DNA of 64,000 bases from Actinotalea subterranea (GTDB lineage: Bacteria; Actinomycetota; Actinomycetes; Actinomycetales; Cellulomonadaceae). Below the pieces are notes generated by a model. The model did not search any database, was not told where the DNA came from, and saw only the letters and a program-made list of their open reading frames with translations. Shown piece by piece: positions 6,007 through 14,836 of the stretch (the first letter of the stretch is position 1; every line of letters begins with the position of its first letter). The stretch is from NCBI RefSeq assembly GCF_008364845.1, contig NZ_VTTP01000007.1, positions 124,001 to 188,000 on the forward strand. The letters run 5' to 3'. Position numbers and translations under genes: made by a program.

Positions 6007-8694
6007 GTGAGCGACCAGGCGCGAAACCGACCCCTCCTCCTGCTCGTCGACGGGCACTCGATGGCGTACCGGGCGTTCTTCGCCCTGCCCGTCGAGAACT
6101 TCTCGACGACCACGGGCGAGCCGACGAACGCGGTGTACGGCTTCACGGCGATGCTCGCCAACCTCCTGCGCGACGAGGGCCCCACGCACGTCGCGGTCGC
6201 CTTCGACGCCGGGCGCACCACGTTCCGCACCGAGCAGTACCCCGAGTACAAGGGCACGCGCGACGCGACGCCGTCGGAGTTCAAGGGTCAGGTCCCGCTC
6301 ATCAAGGAGATCCTCGAGAGCCTGCGGATCCAGACGCTCCAGAAGGAGCAGTTCGAGGCGGACGACATCATCGCGACGCTCACCACCGATGCGGTCGCGC
6401 AGGGCATGGACGTCCTCGTGTGCACCGGCGACCGCGACGCGCTCCAGCTCGTCCGTCCCGAGGTGACGGTGCTCTACCCGCGCAAGGGCGTCTCCGACCT
6501 CGTGCGCTTCACGCCCGGCGCCGTCGAGGAGAAGTACGGGGTCGCGCCGGTGCGCTACCCCGACCTCGCCGCGCTCGTGGGGGAGACGAGCGACAACCTG
6601 CCGGGCGTGCCCGGTGTCGGGCCCAAGACCGCCGCGAAGTGGATCACGACGTACGGCGGCCTCGACGGGGTGCTGGCAGCGGCCCCGCAGATCGCGGGCA
6701 AGGCAGGGGAGAGCCTGCGGGCGAACCTGGACCAGGTGCGGCTCAACCGCCTCCTGAACGCTGCGGTGACCGACGTCGACCTGCCCCTCGGCGTCGGTGA
6801 CCTCGGGGTCCAGCCCTGGGACCGGGAGGCCATGCACCGGGTCTTCGACGCCCTCCAGTTCCGCACGCTGCGTGAGCGCCTCTTCGCGATGGTCCCCGAG
6901 GACGCGCCCGAGACGACGGCCTTCGATCTCGACGTCGCGACGCCGCCGCCCGGTGCGCTCGCCGCATGGTTCGCGGAGCGGGCGGGTCGCACGCTCGCGG
7001 TGGACGTCGAGGGGCGCAGCGTGCCCGCTGGCGGCGATGCCTGGGTCCTCGCGGTCGCGGACGGCGCCACGACGGCGATCGGCCTGGACCTCGCGGACAT
7101 CGACCCGCTCGACGAGGCGGCCCTCGCCGCGTGGCTCGCGGACACCGCGCAGCCGAAGGCCGTGCACGGTGCGAAGGCGGCATGGCACGCGCTGGACGGG
7201 CGTGGGCTGCGGCTCGAGGGCGTCGTTTTCGACACCCTGCTCGCGTCCTACCTCTGCTTCCCCGACCAGCGGTCGTACGAGCTGGGCGACCTCACCGTGC
7301 GGCACCTGCACCGCGAGCTGCGCACCGAGGCCGGTGCCGCGGGCGCAGGTCAGGGCGCGCTCGAGCTCGACCTCGACGGCGGCTCCGAGGTACGGCGGGC
7401 GGGCGTCCGCGCCGCGGCGGTCGCGGAGCTCACCGACGTGCTCGGCGCCGAGCTCGTGGACCGGGGCTCGCGACGCCTGCTCGACGACGTCGAGCTCCCT
7501 CTCGTCGGGGTCCTCGCCGCCATGGAGCGCACGGGGATCGCCGCCGACGTCGGCTACCTCACCGAGCTCGAGCGCGAGTTCGCGGCGGCCGTGGAGGACG
7601 CGGCCGCGGAGGCCTTCGCCGTCATCGGCCGCGAGGTCAACCTCGGGTCGCCCAAGCAGCTCCAGGAGGTGCTGTTCGACCAGCTGGGCATGCCCAAGAC
7701 CAAGAAGATCAAGACCGGCTACACGACCGATGCGGCCTCGCTGACCGACCTGTTCGAGCGCACGGAGCACCCGTTCCTCGCACACCTCCTGGCCCACCGC
7801 GACGCCTCGCGCCTACGGCAGACCGTGGAGGGGCTCCTGCGTTCCGTGGGTGCGGACGGACGGATCCACACGACGTTCCAGCAGACGATCGCCGCCACGG
7901 GCCGCCTGTCGTCCACCGACCCGAACCTGCAGAACATCCCGATCCGCACCGAGGCGGGTCGGCAGATCCGCCGCGCGTTCGTCGTCGGGGACGGCTTCGA
8001 GACGCTGCTCACGGCCGACTACAGCCAGATCGAGATGCGCATCATGGCGCACCTGTCAGGCGACGAGGGCCTCATCGCGGCCTTCCGTTCTGGGGAGGAC
8101 CTGCACAGCTTCGTGGGGTCGCGCGTGTTCGGCGTGCCTACGGACGAGGTGACGTCCCAGATGCGCTCGAAGATCAAGGCGATGTCCTACGGGCTCGCGT
8201 ACGGGCTGTCCTCCTTCGGCCTCTCCAAGCAGCTCTCGATCGCCGTGAGCGAGGCCGCCACTCTCATGGAGGACTACTTCGCGCGGTTCGGTGGCGTGCG
8301 GGACTACCTCGCGGGCGTCGTCGACGAGGCCCGACGCACGGGCTACACGGCGACCATCCTCGGGCGGCGGCGGTACCTGCCCGACCTGACGAGCGACAAC
8401 CGTCAGCGCCGGGAGATGGCCGAGCGCATGGCACTCAACGCGCCGATCCAGGGCAGCGCGGCGGACCTCATCAAGGTCGCGATGCTGGGGGTCGACGCGC
8501 GGCTGCGCGCAGAGGGTCTCACCTCCCGCATGCTCCTGCAGGTGCACGACGAGCTGGTGCTCGAGGTCGCGCCCGGGGAGCGCGATGAGGTCGAGCGGAT
8601 CGTCCGCGAGGAGATGGGCTCCGCGGCCCCGCTGTCCGTGCCTCTCGACGTCTCCGTCGGCACAGGTGCGAGCTGGCACGAGGCCGCCCACTGA
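6007..8694 (+). CDS. polA: DNA polymerase I
   Basis: An 895-residue repair and lagging-strand polymerase. The N-terminal 300 residues are a 5'-3' flap exonuclease (LLVDGHSMAYRAFFAL; CTGDRDALQL; GVPGVGPKTAAKW helix-hairpin-helix). The C-terminal polymerase has motif A DYSQIEMR starting at residue 671, motif B KAMSYGLAYGLSSFGLSKQL, and motif C QVHDELVLE with its Asp at 848. The middle proofreading domain looks degenerate: the first DxE pair survives (AVDVEG), but the positions matching the other two metal-binding aspartates read KAAWHAL and AAVAELTD. A proofreading-defective enzyme is therefore expected, as in several actinobacteria. GTG start; mRNA probably leaderless. Confidence 0.96.
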   Translation: MSDQARNRPLLLLVDGHSMAYRAFFALPVENFSTTTGEPTNAVYGFTAMLANLLRDEGPTHVAVAFDAGRTTFRTEQYPEYKGTRDATPSEFKGQVPLIKEILESLRIQTLQKEQFEADDIIATLTTDAVAQGMDVLVCTGDRDALQLVRPEVTVLYPRKGVSDLVRFTPGAVEEKYGVAPVRYPDLAALVGETSDNLPGVPGVGPKTAAKWITTYGGLDGVLAAAPQIAGKAGESLRANLDQVRLNRLLNAAVTDVDLPLGVGDLGVQPWDREAMHRVFDALQFRTLRERLFAMVPEDAPETTAFDLDVATPPPGALAAWFAERAGRTLAVDVEGRSVPAGGDAWVLAVADGATTAIGLDLADIDPLDEAALAAWLADTAQPKAVHGAKAAWHALDGRGLRLEGVVFDTLLASYLCFPDQRSYELGDLTVRHLHRELRTEAGAAGAGQGALELDLDGGSEVRRAGVRAAAVAELTDVLGAELVDRGSRRLLDDVELPLVGVLAAMERTGIAADVGYLTELEREFAAAVEDAAAEAFAVIGREVNLGSPKQLQEVLFDQLGMPKTKKIKTGYTTDAASLTDLFERTEHPFLAHLLAHRDASRLRQTVEGLLRSVGADGRIHTTFQQTIAATGRLSSTDPNLQNIPIRTEAGRQIRRAFVVGDGFETLLTADYSQIEMRIMAHLSGDEGLIAAFRSGEDLHSFVGSRVFGVPTDEVTSQMRSKIKAMSYGLAYGLSSFGLSKQLSIAVSEAATLMEDYFARFGGVRDYLAGVVDEARRTGYTATILGRRRYLPDLTSDNRQRREMAERMALNAPIQGSAADLIKVAMLGVDARLRAEGLTSRMLLQVHDELVLEVAPGERDEVERIVREEMGSAAPLSVPLDVSVGTGASWHEAAH

Positions 8695-8750
8695 CGCGCC
8701 CGCCAGACGCCTGACCCCCTCGCGCGTCGTACGCCCGGGGGTATAGGCGA

Positions 8751-8769
8751 ATGTCCATCATGTGGACAT
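8751..8769. promoter_or_regulatory. Inverted repeat, possible operator
   Basis: ATGTCCA and TGGACAT form a perfect 7-bp inverted repeat separated by five bases, just downstream of an AT-rich TATAGGCGAAT stretch that could be a -10 region. The place, 150 bases before the DUF485-symporter operon, suits a repressor or activator site. No regulator can be named. Confidence 0.45.
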
Positions 8770-8852
8770 GCGCTTGGTGGTGCAGCGCCCCAGGTCCCGG
8801 CGGTGACGAGGGGTGTCCTTATCGCGCGATCCGTCGTGATGTCTGGCCGTAC

Positions 8853-8880
8853 CGGGTGATGTGGGCCACACTTTCACCCG
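8853..8880. promoter_or_regulatory. Nested palindrome upstream of the acetate symporter operon
   Basis: An outer inverted repeat (CGGGTGA at 8853-8859, TCACCCG at 8874-8880) encloses an inner palindrome TGTGGGCCACA (8860-8870). A third perfect palindrome, ATCGCGCGAT, lies at 8821-8830. The group ends 40 bases before the first start codon. The inner half-sites recall the TGTG/CACA halves of CRP/GlxR-type sites, but spacing and sequence do not match that consensus. Confidence 0.45.
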
Positions 8881-8920
8881 CGGTGGCAGCGTGGCCACCC
8901 GGACAGAAGACGGAGGCAGT

Positions 8921-9256
8921 ATGTCTGAGGTCATCGACCCGCCAGAGACCGACTACCAACGAGTCCAGCGGTCGCAGGAGTTCCAGGACCTGCGGTCCCG
9001 CTTTCGCCGCTTCGTCTTCCCGATGACGGGGCTCTTCTTCGCCTGGTACCTGATCTACGTGCTGCTCGCGGCCTACGCCCACGACTTCATGAGCACCCGC
9101 GTCACCGGCAACATCACTGTCGGCCTGCTCTTCGGGCTCGGCCAGTTCGTCTCGACGTTCGCGATCACGATGATCTACGCAGCGTGGGCCAACCGACGTC
9201 AGGACGCCGTCGCCGACAAGCTGCGACGCCACATCGAGCTGGGTGAGGTGCGATGA
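8921..9256 (+). CDS. DUF485 family membrane protein, partner of the acetate symporter
   Basis: A 111-residue protein with two membrane spans (FPMTGLFFAWYLIYVLLAAY; VGLLFGLGQFVSTFAITMIY) and short polar ends, the layout of DUF485 (YjcH-like) proteins. These are almost always encoded directly before actP-type symporters and are presumed accessory to them. ATG 8921 is preferred because GGAGG (8912-8916) lies just upstream; an in-frame GTG at 8861 would add residues with no family resemblance. Its stop overlaps the symporter start (ATGA). Confidence 0.87.
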   Translation: MSEVIDPPETDYQRVQRSQEFQDLRSRFRRFVFPMTGLFFAWYLIYVLLAAYAHDFMSTRVTGNITVGLLFGLGQFVSTFAITMIYAAWANRRQDAVADKLRRHIELGEVR

Positions 9257-10899
9257 GCGTGCAGACCGCCGCGGCACCCACGACGCAGATCGGCGAGCCC
9301 GCGGTCAACATCGCGATCTTCGCCGCGTTCGTCCTCGTGACGCTCGTCATCGTGTTCCGGGCCTCCCGCAACAACCGCACCGCCGCGGACTACTACGCGG
9401 CGGGCCGGTCCTTCACCGGGCCCCAGAACGGCACGGCCATCGCGGGGGACTACCTGTCGGCCGCCAGCTTCCTCGGGATCACCGGTGCGATCGCCGTGAA
9501 CGGGTACGACGGGTTCCTGTACTCGATCGGCTTCCTCGTCGCGTGGCTGGTCGCCCTGCTGCTCGTGGCCGAGCTGCTGCGCAACACCGGCAAGTTCACG
9601 ATGGCGGACGTCCTGTCGTTCCGCCTCAAGCAGCGCCCGGTGCGCATGGCCGCTGCCCTCGCGACGCTCGCGGTCGTGTTCTTCTACCTGCTGGCGCAGA
9701 TGGCCGGAGCGGGCGGGCTCGTCGCCCTCCTGCTCGGCATCGAGGGCGTCGCCGGGCAGAGCATCGTCATCGCGGTGGTCGGCGCGCTCATGATCCTCTA
9801 CGTGCTCATCGGCGGCATGAAGGGCACCACCTGGGTCCAGATCATCAAGGCCGTCCTCCTCATCGCGGGCGCGGCCGTCATGACGGCGTGGGTCTTGACC
9901 CTCTACGGCTTCAACCTGTCCGACCTGCTCCAGGGCGCTGTCGACATGGGCGGCGACGGGGGCGCGGCGCTGATCGAGCCGGGCAAGCAGTACGGCATCT
10001 CCGCACTGACCCGGCTCGACTTCCTGTCGCTCGCGCTCGCTCTCGTCCTGGGCACCGCCGGCCTGCCGCACGTGCTCATGCGGTTCTACACCGTGCCCAC
10101 GGCCAAGGAGGCCCGTCGTTCGGTCGTGTGGGCGATCTGGCTCATCGGCGTCTTCTACCTGTTCACGCTCGTGCTCGGCTACGGCGCCGGCGCGCTCGTC
10201 GGGCCGGACGTGATCAAGGCCGCACCAGGGGGCGTGAACTCGGCGGCGCCTCTGCTCGCCTTCGAGCTCGGCGGGCCGCTGCTGCTCGGGTTCATCTCCG
10301 CGGTCGCGTTCGCGACGATCCTCGCCGTCGTCGCGGGGCTCACGATCACCGCCGCGGCGTCCTTCGCGCACGACATCTACGCGTCCGTCATCAAGCACGG
10401 CGAGGTGAACCCGGACGGAGAGGTCAGGGTCGCGCGGATCACCGTCCTCGCGATCGGGATCCTGGCCATAGCGGGCGGCATCTTCGCCAACGGGCAGAAC
10501 ATCGCGTTCCTCGTGGCGCTGGCCTTCGCCGTCGCCGCGAGCGCGAACCTCCCGACGATCCTGTACTCGCTGTTCTGGAAGCGGTTCAACACCTCAGGCG
10601 CGCTGTGGAGCATGTACGGCGGGCTGATCTCCTGCGTCGTGCTCATCGCGTTCTCGCCCGTCGTCTCGGGCAAGGTCGACCCGGTGACCGGTGCGAGCCT
10701 GTCGATGATCAAGGACACGTCCATCGACTTCGCCTTCATCCCGCTCTCCAACCCCGGGATCATCTCGATCCCGCTCGCGTTCCTGCTCGGCATCGTCGGG
10801 ACGCTGCTCGGCAAGGAGGAGGCGAACCCCGAGAAGTTCGCCGAGATGGAGGTCCGCTCGCTGACCGGTGCGGGGTCGGAGAAGGCCGTGGTGCACTGA
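9253..10899 (+). CDS. actP: Cation/acetate symporter (sodium:solute symporter family)
   Basis: A 548-residue transporter with about 13 hydrophobic spans. Family marks include NNRTAADYYAAGRSFTGPQN near residue 50, GDYLSAASFLGITGAIAV, and TAGLPHVLMRFYTVP with the SSS-family signature region. It imports acetate and similar short monocarboxylates with Na+ or H+. It is translationally coupled to the upstream DUF485 gene. The long hairpin at 10928 ends the unit. Substrate is inferred from family similarity and from the DUF485 neighbour. Confidence 0.9.
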   Translation: MSVQTAAAPTTQIGEPAVNIAIFAAFVLVTLVIVFRASRNNRTAADYYAAGRSFTGPQNGTAIAGDYLSAASFLGITGAIAVNGYDGFLYSIGFLVAWLVALLLVAELLRNTGKFTMADVLSFRLKQRPVRMAAALATLAVVFFYLLAQMAGAGGLVALLLGIEGVAGQSIVIAVVGALMILYVLIGGMKGTTWVQIIKAVLLIAGAAVMTAWVLTLYGFNLSDLLQGAVDMGGDGGAALIEPGKQYGISALTRLDFLSLALALVLGTAGLPHVLMRFYTVPTAKEARRSVVWAIWLIGVFYLFTLVLGYGAGALVGPDVIKAAPGGVNSAAPLLAFELGGPLLLGFISAVAFATILAVVAGLTITAAASFAHDIYASVIKHGEVNPDGEVRVARITVLAIGILAIAGGIFANGQNIAFLVALAFAVAASANLPTILYSLFWKRFNTSGALWSMYGGLISCVVLIAFSPVVSGKVDPVTGASLSMIKDTSIDFAFIPLSNPGIISIPLAFLLGIVGTLLGKEEANPEKFAEMEVRSLTGAGSEKAVVH

Positions 10900-10927
10900 C
10901 CGGTCCGGCCTGTGCACGGGCAGGGGG

Positions 10928-10967
10928 CCGGGCGGGGCGTGCCGCGTGTGCGGCGCGTCCCGCCCGG
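10928..10967 (+). terminator. Terminator after the acetate symporter
   Basis: Arms 10928-10945 and 10950-10967 pair over 18 bases with two G-U pairs and a GTGT loop. It lies 29 bases after the actP stop. Confidence 0.75.
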
Positions 10968-11039
10968 ATCGGCGTGGGCGTGGGCGGAGCAGCGCGCGGC
11001 CGCACCGGACGTGAGGTGTCAGCCGGTGGGCGTCGGGCG

Positions 11040-11846
11040 TCAGGCGAGGCGGCAGACGAAGATCGCCGTGCCGGGCAGGAGAGCGCCGCGCACGGGCCCC
11101 CACCCTCCCCAAGTGCGTTCGTGGCCCGCCGGCCACTCGGGCTCGACGAGCCGCTCGAGCCGGAACCCGGCCCTGGCGAGCTCCCCGACGTGATCGCCCA
11201 GCGTCCGGTGGTACTCGGCGTAGGCGACACGGCCGGTGTGGTCGGACTCGACGTAGGGCCTCCGGTCGAAGTACGAGCGGATCGCTGTGAGGCCGCGCTC
11301 CGACGGGTCGTCCGGGAACGCCCAGCGGATCGGGTGCGTCACCGCGAAGACCCACCGGCCGTCGGTGCGCAGCACCCGCGCGACCTCACGGTGCACCGCC
11401 TCGGCGTCGGGCACGAAGGGGATCGCACCGAACGCCGTGAAGGCGACGTCGAACGTGTCGTCCCCGAACGGCAGGGCGCGCGCGTCGGCGACCACCGCGG
11501 GCGTGCGCACGCCGGTCGCCGCATCCAGCCGCCGTCCCTCGTCGAGCATCCCGGCCGAGACGTCGGTCGCCACCGCCTGAGCACCGTGCCGGCGGAGCCA
11601 CCGGGTGCACTGGGCCGCACCCGCGCCGACCTCGAGGACGCGTCGTCCGGCGACGGGGCCGAGGAGTCCTGCGTCCGCCTCGCGCAGGCCTTCGGGGCAC
11701 CAGCAGAAGTCGGCGGGGCCGAGGAACTCCCCGTGCTCGGCCAGGTACTCGGCGGCGTTCCGGTCCCACCACCCGCGGGCGGCGCTGCCGCCGGCGGCGT
11801 CGGGCACGGGCCAGAATCCGGTCACGTCGGGCGGGATCGCGCTCAT
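11040..11846 (-). CDS. Class I SAM-dependent methyltransferase
   Basis: A 268-residue protein with the Rossmann methyltransferase motifs: motif I VLEVGAGAAQ around residue 70, the acidic residue in AVATDVSAGML, DARALPFGDDTFDVAF (motif II), and REVARVLRTDGRWVF (motif III). The N-terminus WWDRNAAEYLAEHGEFLG resembles small-molecule methyltransferases that act on quinones or natural products, but the substrate is unknown. It converges on actP and is divergent from the peptide-transport operon. ATG 11844-11846 has no clear ribosome site. Confidence 0.82.
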   Translation of the reverse strand: MSAIPPDVTGFWPVPDAAGGSAARGWWDRNAAEYLAEHGEFLGPADFCWCPEGLREADAGLLGPVAGRRVLEVGAGAAQCTRWLRRHGAQAVATDVSAGMLDEGRRLDAATGVRTPAVVADARALPFGDDTFDVAFTAFGAIPFVPDAEAVHREVARVLRTDGRWVFAVTHPIRWAFPDDPSERGLTAIRSYFDRRPYVESDHTGRVAYAEYHRTLGDHVGELARAGFRLERLVEPEWPAGHERTWGGWGPVRGALLPGTAIFVCRLA

Positions 11847-11876
11847 GGCTGTAGTTTCTCCGAGTCATTGATGTCA

Positions 11877-11907
11877 CACCCCGGTAACACTGGCGTGATC
11901 CGGGGTG
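11877..11907. promoter_or_regulatory. Inverted repeat in the methyltransferase/peptide-transporter intergenic region
   Basis: CACCCCGG (11877-11884) and CCGGGGTG (11900-11907) form a perfect 8-bp inverted repeat with a 15-base loop, 30 bases upstream of the methyltransferase start and 140 before the binding-protein gene. It could be an operator for either gene. Confidence 0.35.
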
Positions 11908-12046
11908 GTTAGCGTCGGCCCGATCGGGCGCCGGCGGCGTCTCGAAGACGAGCGCCGCGGTCCCAAGCACGGGTACAGGCCGCTCGGACGTCAGACGCAC
12001 GACCCGCACGGACAAGACACATGTTTCCGTAACGAGGGGTGATGGT

Positions 12047-13720
12047 GTGAGGACCTTCCTGAGGGCGACCGCCCTGACGGCGCTCGCCGGCCTGGCGCTG
12101 ACCGCCTGCGCAGCGAGCGACCGCGACGCGACCGGCGACGAGACGGCGGACGGCGGCAGCGCGGAGCGCGACACGTTCATCTTCGCGGCGTCGTCGGACC
12201 CCGCGTCGCTGGACCCGGCGTTCGCCAACGACGGCGAGTCGTTCCGTGTCGCACGCCAGATCTTCGAGGGCCTGGTGGGGACCGAGCCCGGGACGGCCGA
12301 CCCGGCCCCCCTGCTGGCGGAGTCGTGGGAGGTCAGCGAGGACGGCCTGACGTACACCTTCGACCTCAAGGCCGACGTGATGTTCCACGACGGCACGCCG
12401 TTCGACGGCGAGGCGGTGTGCGCGAACTTCGAGCGCTGGAACAGCTTCACCGGCGTCCTGCAGTCCGAGAGCCTCTCCTACTACTGGCAGAAGGTGAACG
12501 GCGGCTTCGCCACGAGCGACGTCGAGTCCCTCGACGGCACCGGCAAGTACGAGAGCTGTGAGGCGCCCGACGAGACGACGGCCGTCATCCACCTGCGCAG
12601 CCCGCTGCCCGAGTTCATCTCGGCGCTCTCGCTGCCGTCCTTCTCGATGCAGTCGCCCACGGCGCTCGAGGAGTACGGCGCGGACGACGTCTCGGGTGAC
12701 TCGGCCGCGCCCGTGCTGCCCGAGTACGCGACGGCGCACCCCACGGGCACCGGCCCGTACCTGTTCGAGTCGTGGAGCCCGGGCCAGGAGGTCGTGCTGA
12801 CGGCGAACCCCGACTACTGGGGCGAGCAGGGTCAGATCCGGCGCATCGTGTTCCCGATCATCGACGACGCGACGGCACGGCGGCAGGCGCTCCAGGCGGG
12901 CGACATCGACGGGTACGACCTCGTCGGCCCGGCGGACGTCGAGGCCCTCGAGGAGGCCGGCTTCCAGATCGTCAACCGGGAGCCGTTCAACATCCTGTAC
13001 CTCGGCATGAACCAGGCCGACCCGGAGCTCGCCGACCTGCGTGTGCGCCAGGCGATCGCCCACGCGATCAACAAGGAGGCGCTCGTCGCGCAGACCCTTC
13101 CGGAGGGCACCGAGGTCGCCACGAACTTCGTGCCGCCGTCGGTCGCAGGCTGGAGCGACTCGGTCGCGACGTACGACTACGACCCCGAGAAGGCCAAGGC
13201 GCTGCTGGCCGAGGCCGGCAAGTCCGACCTGACGATCGACTTCAACTACCCGACGAACGTGTCGCGCCCGTACATGCCGACGCCGGAGCAGGTGTTCCAG
13301 TCGATCAGTGCCGACCTCCAGGAGGTCGGGATCACCGTCAACCCGGTCCCGGAGCCGTGGAACCCCGAGTACCTCGACCGCATGCAGGGCACGCCCGACC
13401 ACGGCCTGCACCTGCTCGGCTGGACGGGCGACTACAACGACACCTACAACTTCATCGGCGTCTTCTTCGGCGGGACGTCCATGGAGTGGGGCTTCGACGA
13501 CCCGGAGCTGTTCCAGATGATCGGTGACGCCCGGTACCAGACGAGCGTCGAGGACCAGACGGCGGCCTACGAGGCTGCGAACGAGGCGATCCTCGAGCGG
13601 CTCCCCGGCGTCCCGCTCGCGCACCCGGTCCCGTCGCTCGCGTTCAGCCCGTCGGTCCAGGGCTACCCGGCGTCGCCCGTGCAGGACGAGGTCTACAACG
13701 TGATCACGCTGGAGGACTGA
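12047..13720 (+). CDS. Peptide ABC transporter substrate-binding lipoprotein (family 5)
   Basis: A 557-residue exported receptor. The N-terminus has a lipoprotein signal with lipobox LTAC at residues 18-21, so it is anchored outside the membrane. Family 5 marks include PASLDPAF, AESWEVSEDGLTYTFDLKAD, FHDGTPFDGEAVCANFERW and HPTGTGPYLFESW. It binds oligopeptides or dipeptides and delivers them to the permease genes that follow. The start is GTG 12047 with GAGGGG a few bases upstream. The hairpin after its stop probably keeps its mRNA more abundant than the permease mRNA. Confidence 0.92.
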   Translation: MRTFLRATALTALAGLALTACAASDRDATGDETADGGSAERDTFIFAASSDPASLDPAFANDGESFRVARQIFEGLVGTEPGTADPAPLLAESWEVSEDGLTYTFDLKADVMFHDGTPFDGEAVCANFERWNSFTGVLQSESLSYYWQKVNGGFATSDVESLDGTGKYESCEAPDETTAVIHLRSPLPEFISALSLPSFSMQSPTALEEYGADDVSGDSAAPVLPEYATAHPTGTGPYLFESWSPGQEVVLTANPDYWGEQGQIRRIVFPIIDDATARRQALQAGDIDGYDLVGPADVEALEEAGFQIVNREPFNILYLGMNQADPELADLRVRQAIAHAINKEALVAQTLPEGTEVATNFVPPSVAGWSDSVATYDYDPEKAKALLAEAGKSDLTIDFNYPTNVSRPYMPTPEQVFQSISADLQEVGITVNPVPEPWNPEYLDRMQGTPDHGLHLLGWTGDYNDTYNFIGVFFGGTSMEWGFDDPELFQMIGDARYQTSVEDQTAAYEAANEAILERLPGVPLAHPVPSLAFSPSVQGYPASPVQDEVYNVITLED

Positions 13721-13723
13721 CCC

Positions 13724-13759
13724 GACGTGCGCCGGGCCCCGCGGGGTCCGGCGCACGTC
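13724..13759 (+). terminator. Intercistronic hairpin after the binding-protein gene
   Basis: Arms 13724-13740 and 13743-13759 pair over 17 bases with one G-U pair and a two-base turn. It separates the highly needed receptor from the permease genes, so partial termination or 3'-end protection is a likely role. Confidence 0.65.
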
Positions 13760-13831
13760 ACGTCGTGACCACACGCTGGGGCCGGCCGGGAGGCTGTGCT
13801 CGACCGACTGGCTGAGGAGCGGGCTCGTTCG

Positions 13832-14836
13832 ATGATGCGTCTCGTCCTGCAGCGCCTCGCGCTGCTCGTCCCGACCCTGCTCGGCTTGTCCGTGCTGCTC
13901 TTCCTCTGGGTCCGCGCGCTCCCCGGAGGGCCGGCCACGGCGCTCCTGGGGGAGCGCGCCACACCCGAGGCCGTCGAGCGCATCAACGAGCTGTACGGGT
14001 TCGACCGGCCCGTCCTCGAGCAGTACGTCACGTGGCTCGGCCAGCTGCTCAGCGGCAACTTCGGCGTCTCGACGCGCACCCGGGTCCCGGTGCTCGAGGA
14101 GTTCCTCACGCGGTTCCCCGCGACCGTCGAGCTGACGGCACTCGCCCTCGTCATCGCCGTCGGCCTCGGCATCCCGCTCGGCTACCTCGCGGCCCGCTAC
14201 CAGGGCCGCTGGCTCGACCAGACGACCGTCGCCGCGTCGTTGCTCGGCGTGACGGTCCCCGTGTTCTTCCTCGCCTTCCTCCTGAAGTTCGTGTTCGCGG
14301 TCCAGCTCGGCTGGTTCCCGTCCGCGGGCCGGCAGGACCCGGCGATGATCGCGACGCACCCGACCAACTTCTACGTGCTCGACGGCCTCCTGACGCGCGA
14401 GTGGGACGCGTCCTGGGACGCGCTCGCGCACCTGGTGCTCCCGGCCCTCGCGCTGGGCTCGATCCCGCTCGCGATCATCACGCGCATCACGCGGGCGTCG
14501 GTCATCGAGGTCCAGAACGCCGACTACGTCCGCACGGCCCGCGCGAAGGGGCTCAGACCGCCGCGCCTGCGACGCAGGGTCGTGCTGCGCAACGCGATGC
14601 TGCCCGTCTCGACCACGATCGGCCTCCAGGTGGGCCTGCTGCTGTCGGGCGCGGTCCTGACCGAGACGGTGTTCGCGTTCAACGGCATCGGCAGCTTCCT
14701 CGCGAACGCCGTGTTCGAGCTCGACTACGCCGTGCTCCAGGGGTTCATCCTCTTCGTCGCCGTCGTCTACGCCCTGGCCAACCTCGCGGTCGACGTCTCG
14801 TACGGCCTCATCGACCCCAGGATGCGAGTGCGATGA
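13832..14836 (+). CDS. Peptide ABC transporter permease, DppB type
   Basis: A 334-residue inner-membrane permease. The N-terminus MMRLVLQRLALLVPTLLGLS matches the first span of DppB/OppB proteins. The EAA-loop region TARAKGLRPPRLRRRVVLRN and the preceding helices are clear. An in-frame GTG at 13796 is possible, but its GGGAGG is only two bases away, while GAGGAG (13814-13819) better serves ATG 13832. It overlaps the next permease by four bases (ATGA). Confidence 0.9.
   Translation: MMRLVLQRLALLVPTLLGLSVLLFLWVRALPGGPATALLGERATPEAVERINELYGFDRPVLEQYVTWLGQLLSGNFGVSTRTRVPVLEEFLTRFPATVELTALALVIAVGLGIPLGYLAARYQGRWLDQTTVAASLLGVTVPVFFLAFLLKFVFAVQLGWFPSAGRQDPAMIATHPTNFYVLDGLLTREWDASWDALAHLVLPALALGSIPLAIITRITRASVIEVQNADYVRTARAKGLRPPRLRRRVVLRNAMLPVSTTIGLQVGLLLSGAVLTETVFAFNGIGSFLANAVFELDYAVLQGFILFVAVVYALANLAVDVSYGLIDPRMRVR

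Noticed and set aside
11909-14431. An 840-codon open frame on the minus strand opposite the peptide-transport genes
   Set aside because: Low-complexity Arg/Glu/Val-rich translation with no motif; the plus strand has a lipoprotein receptor and permease with full family motifs.
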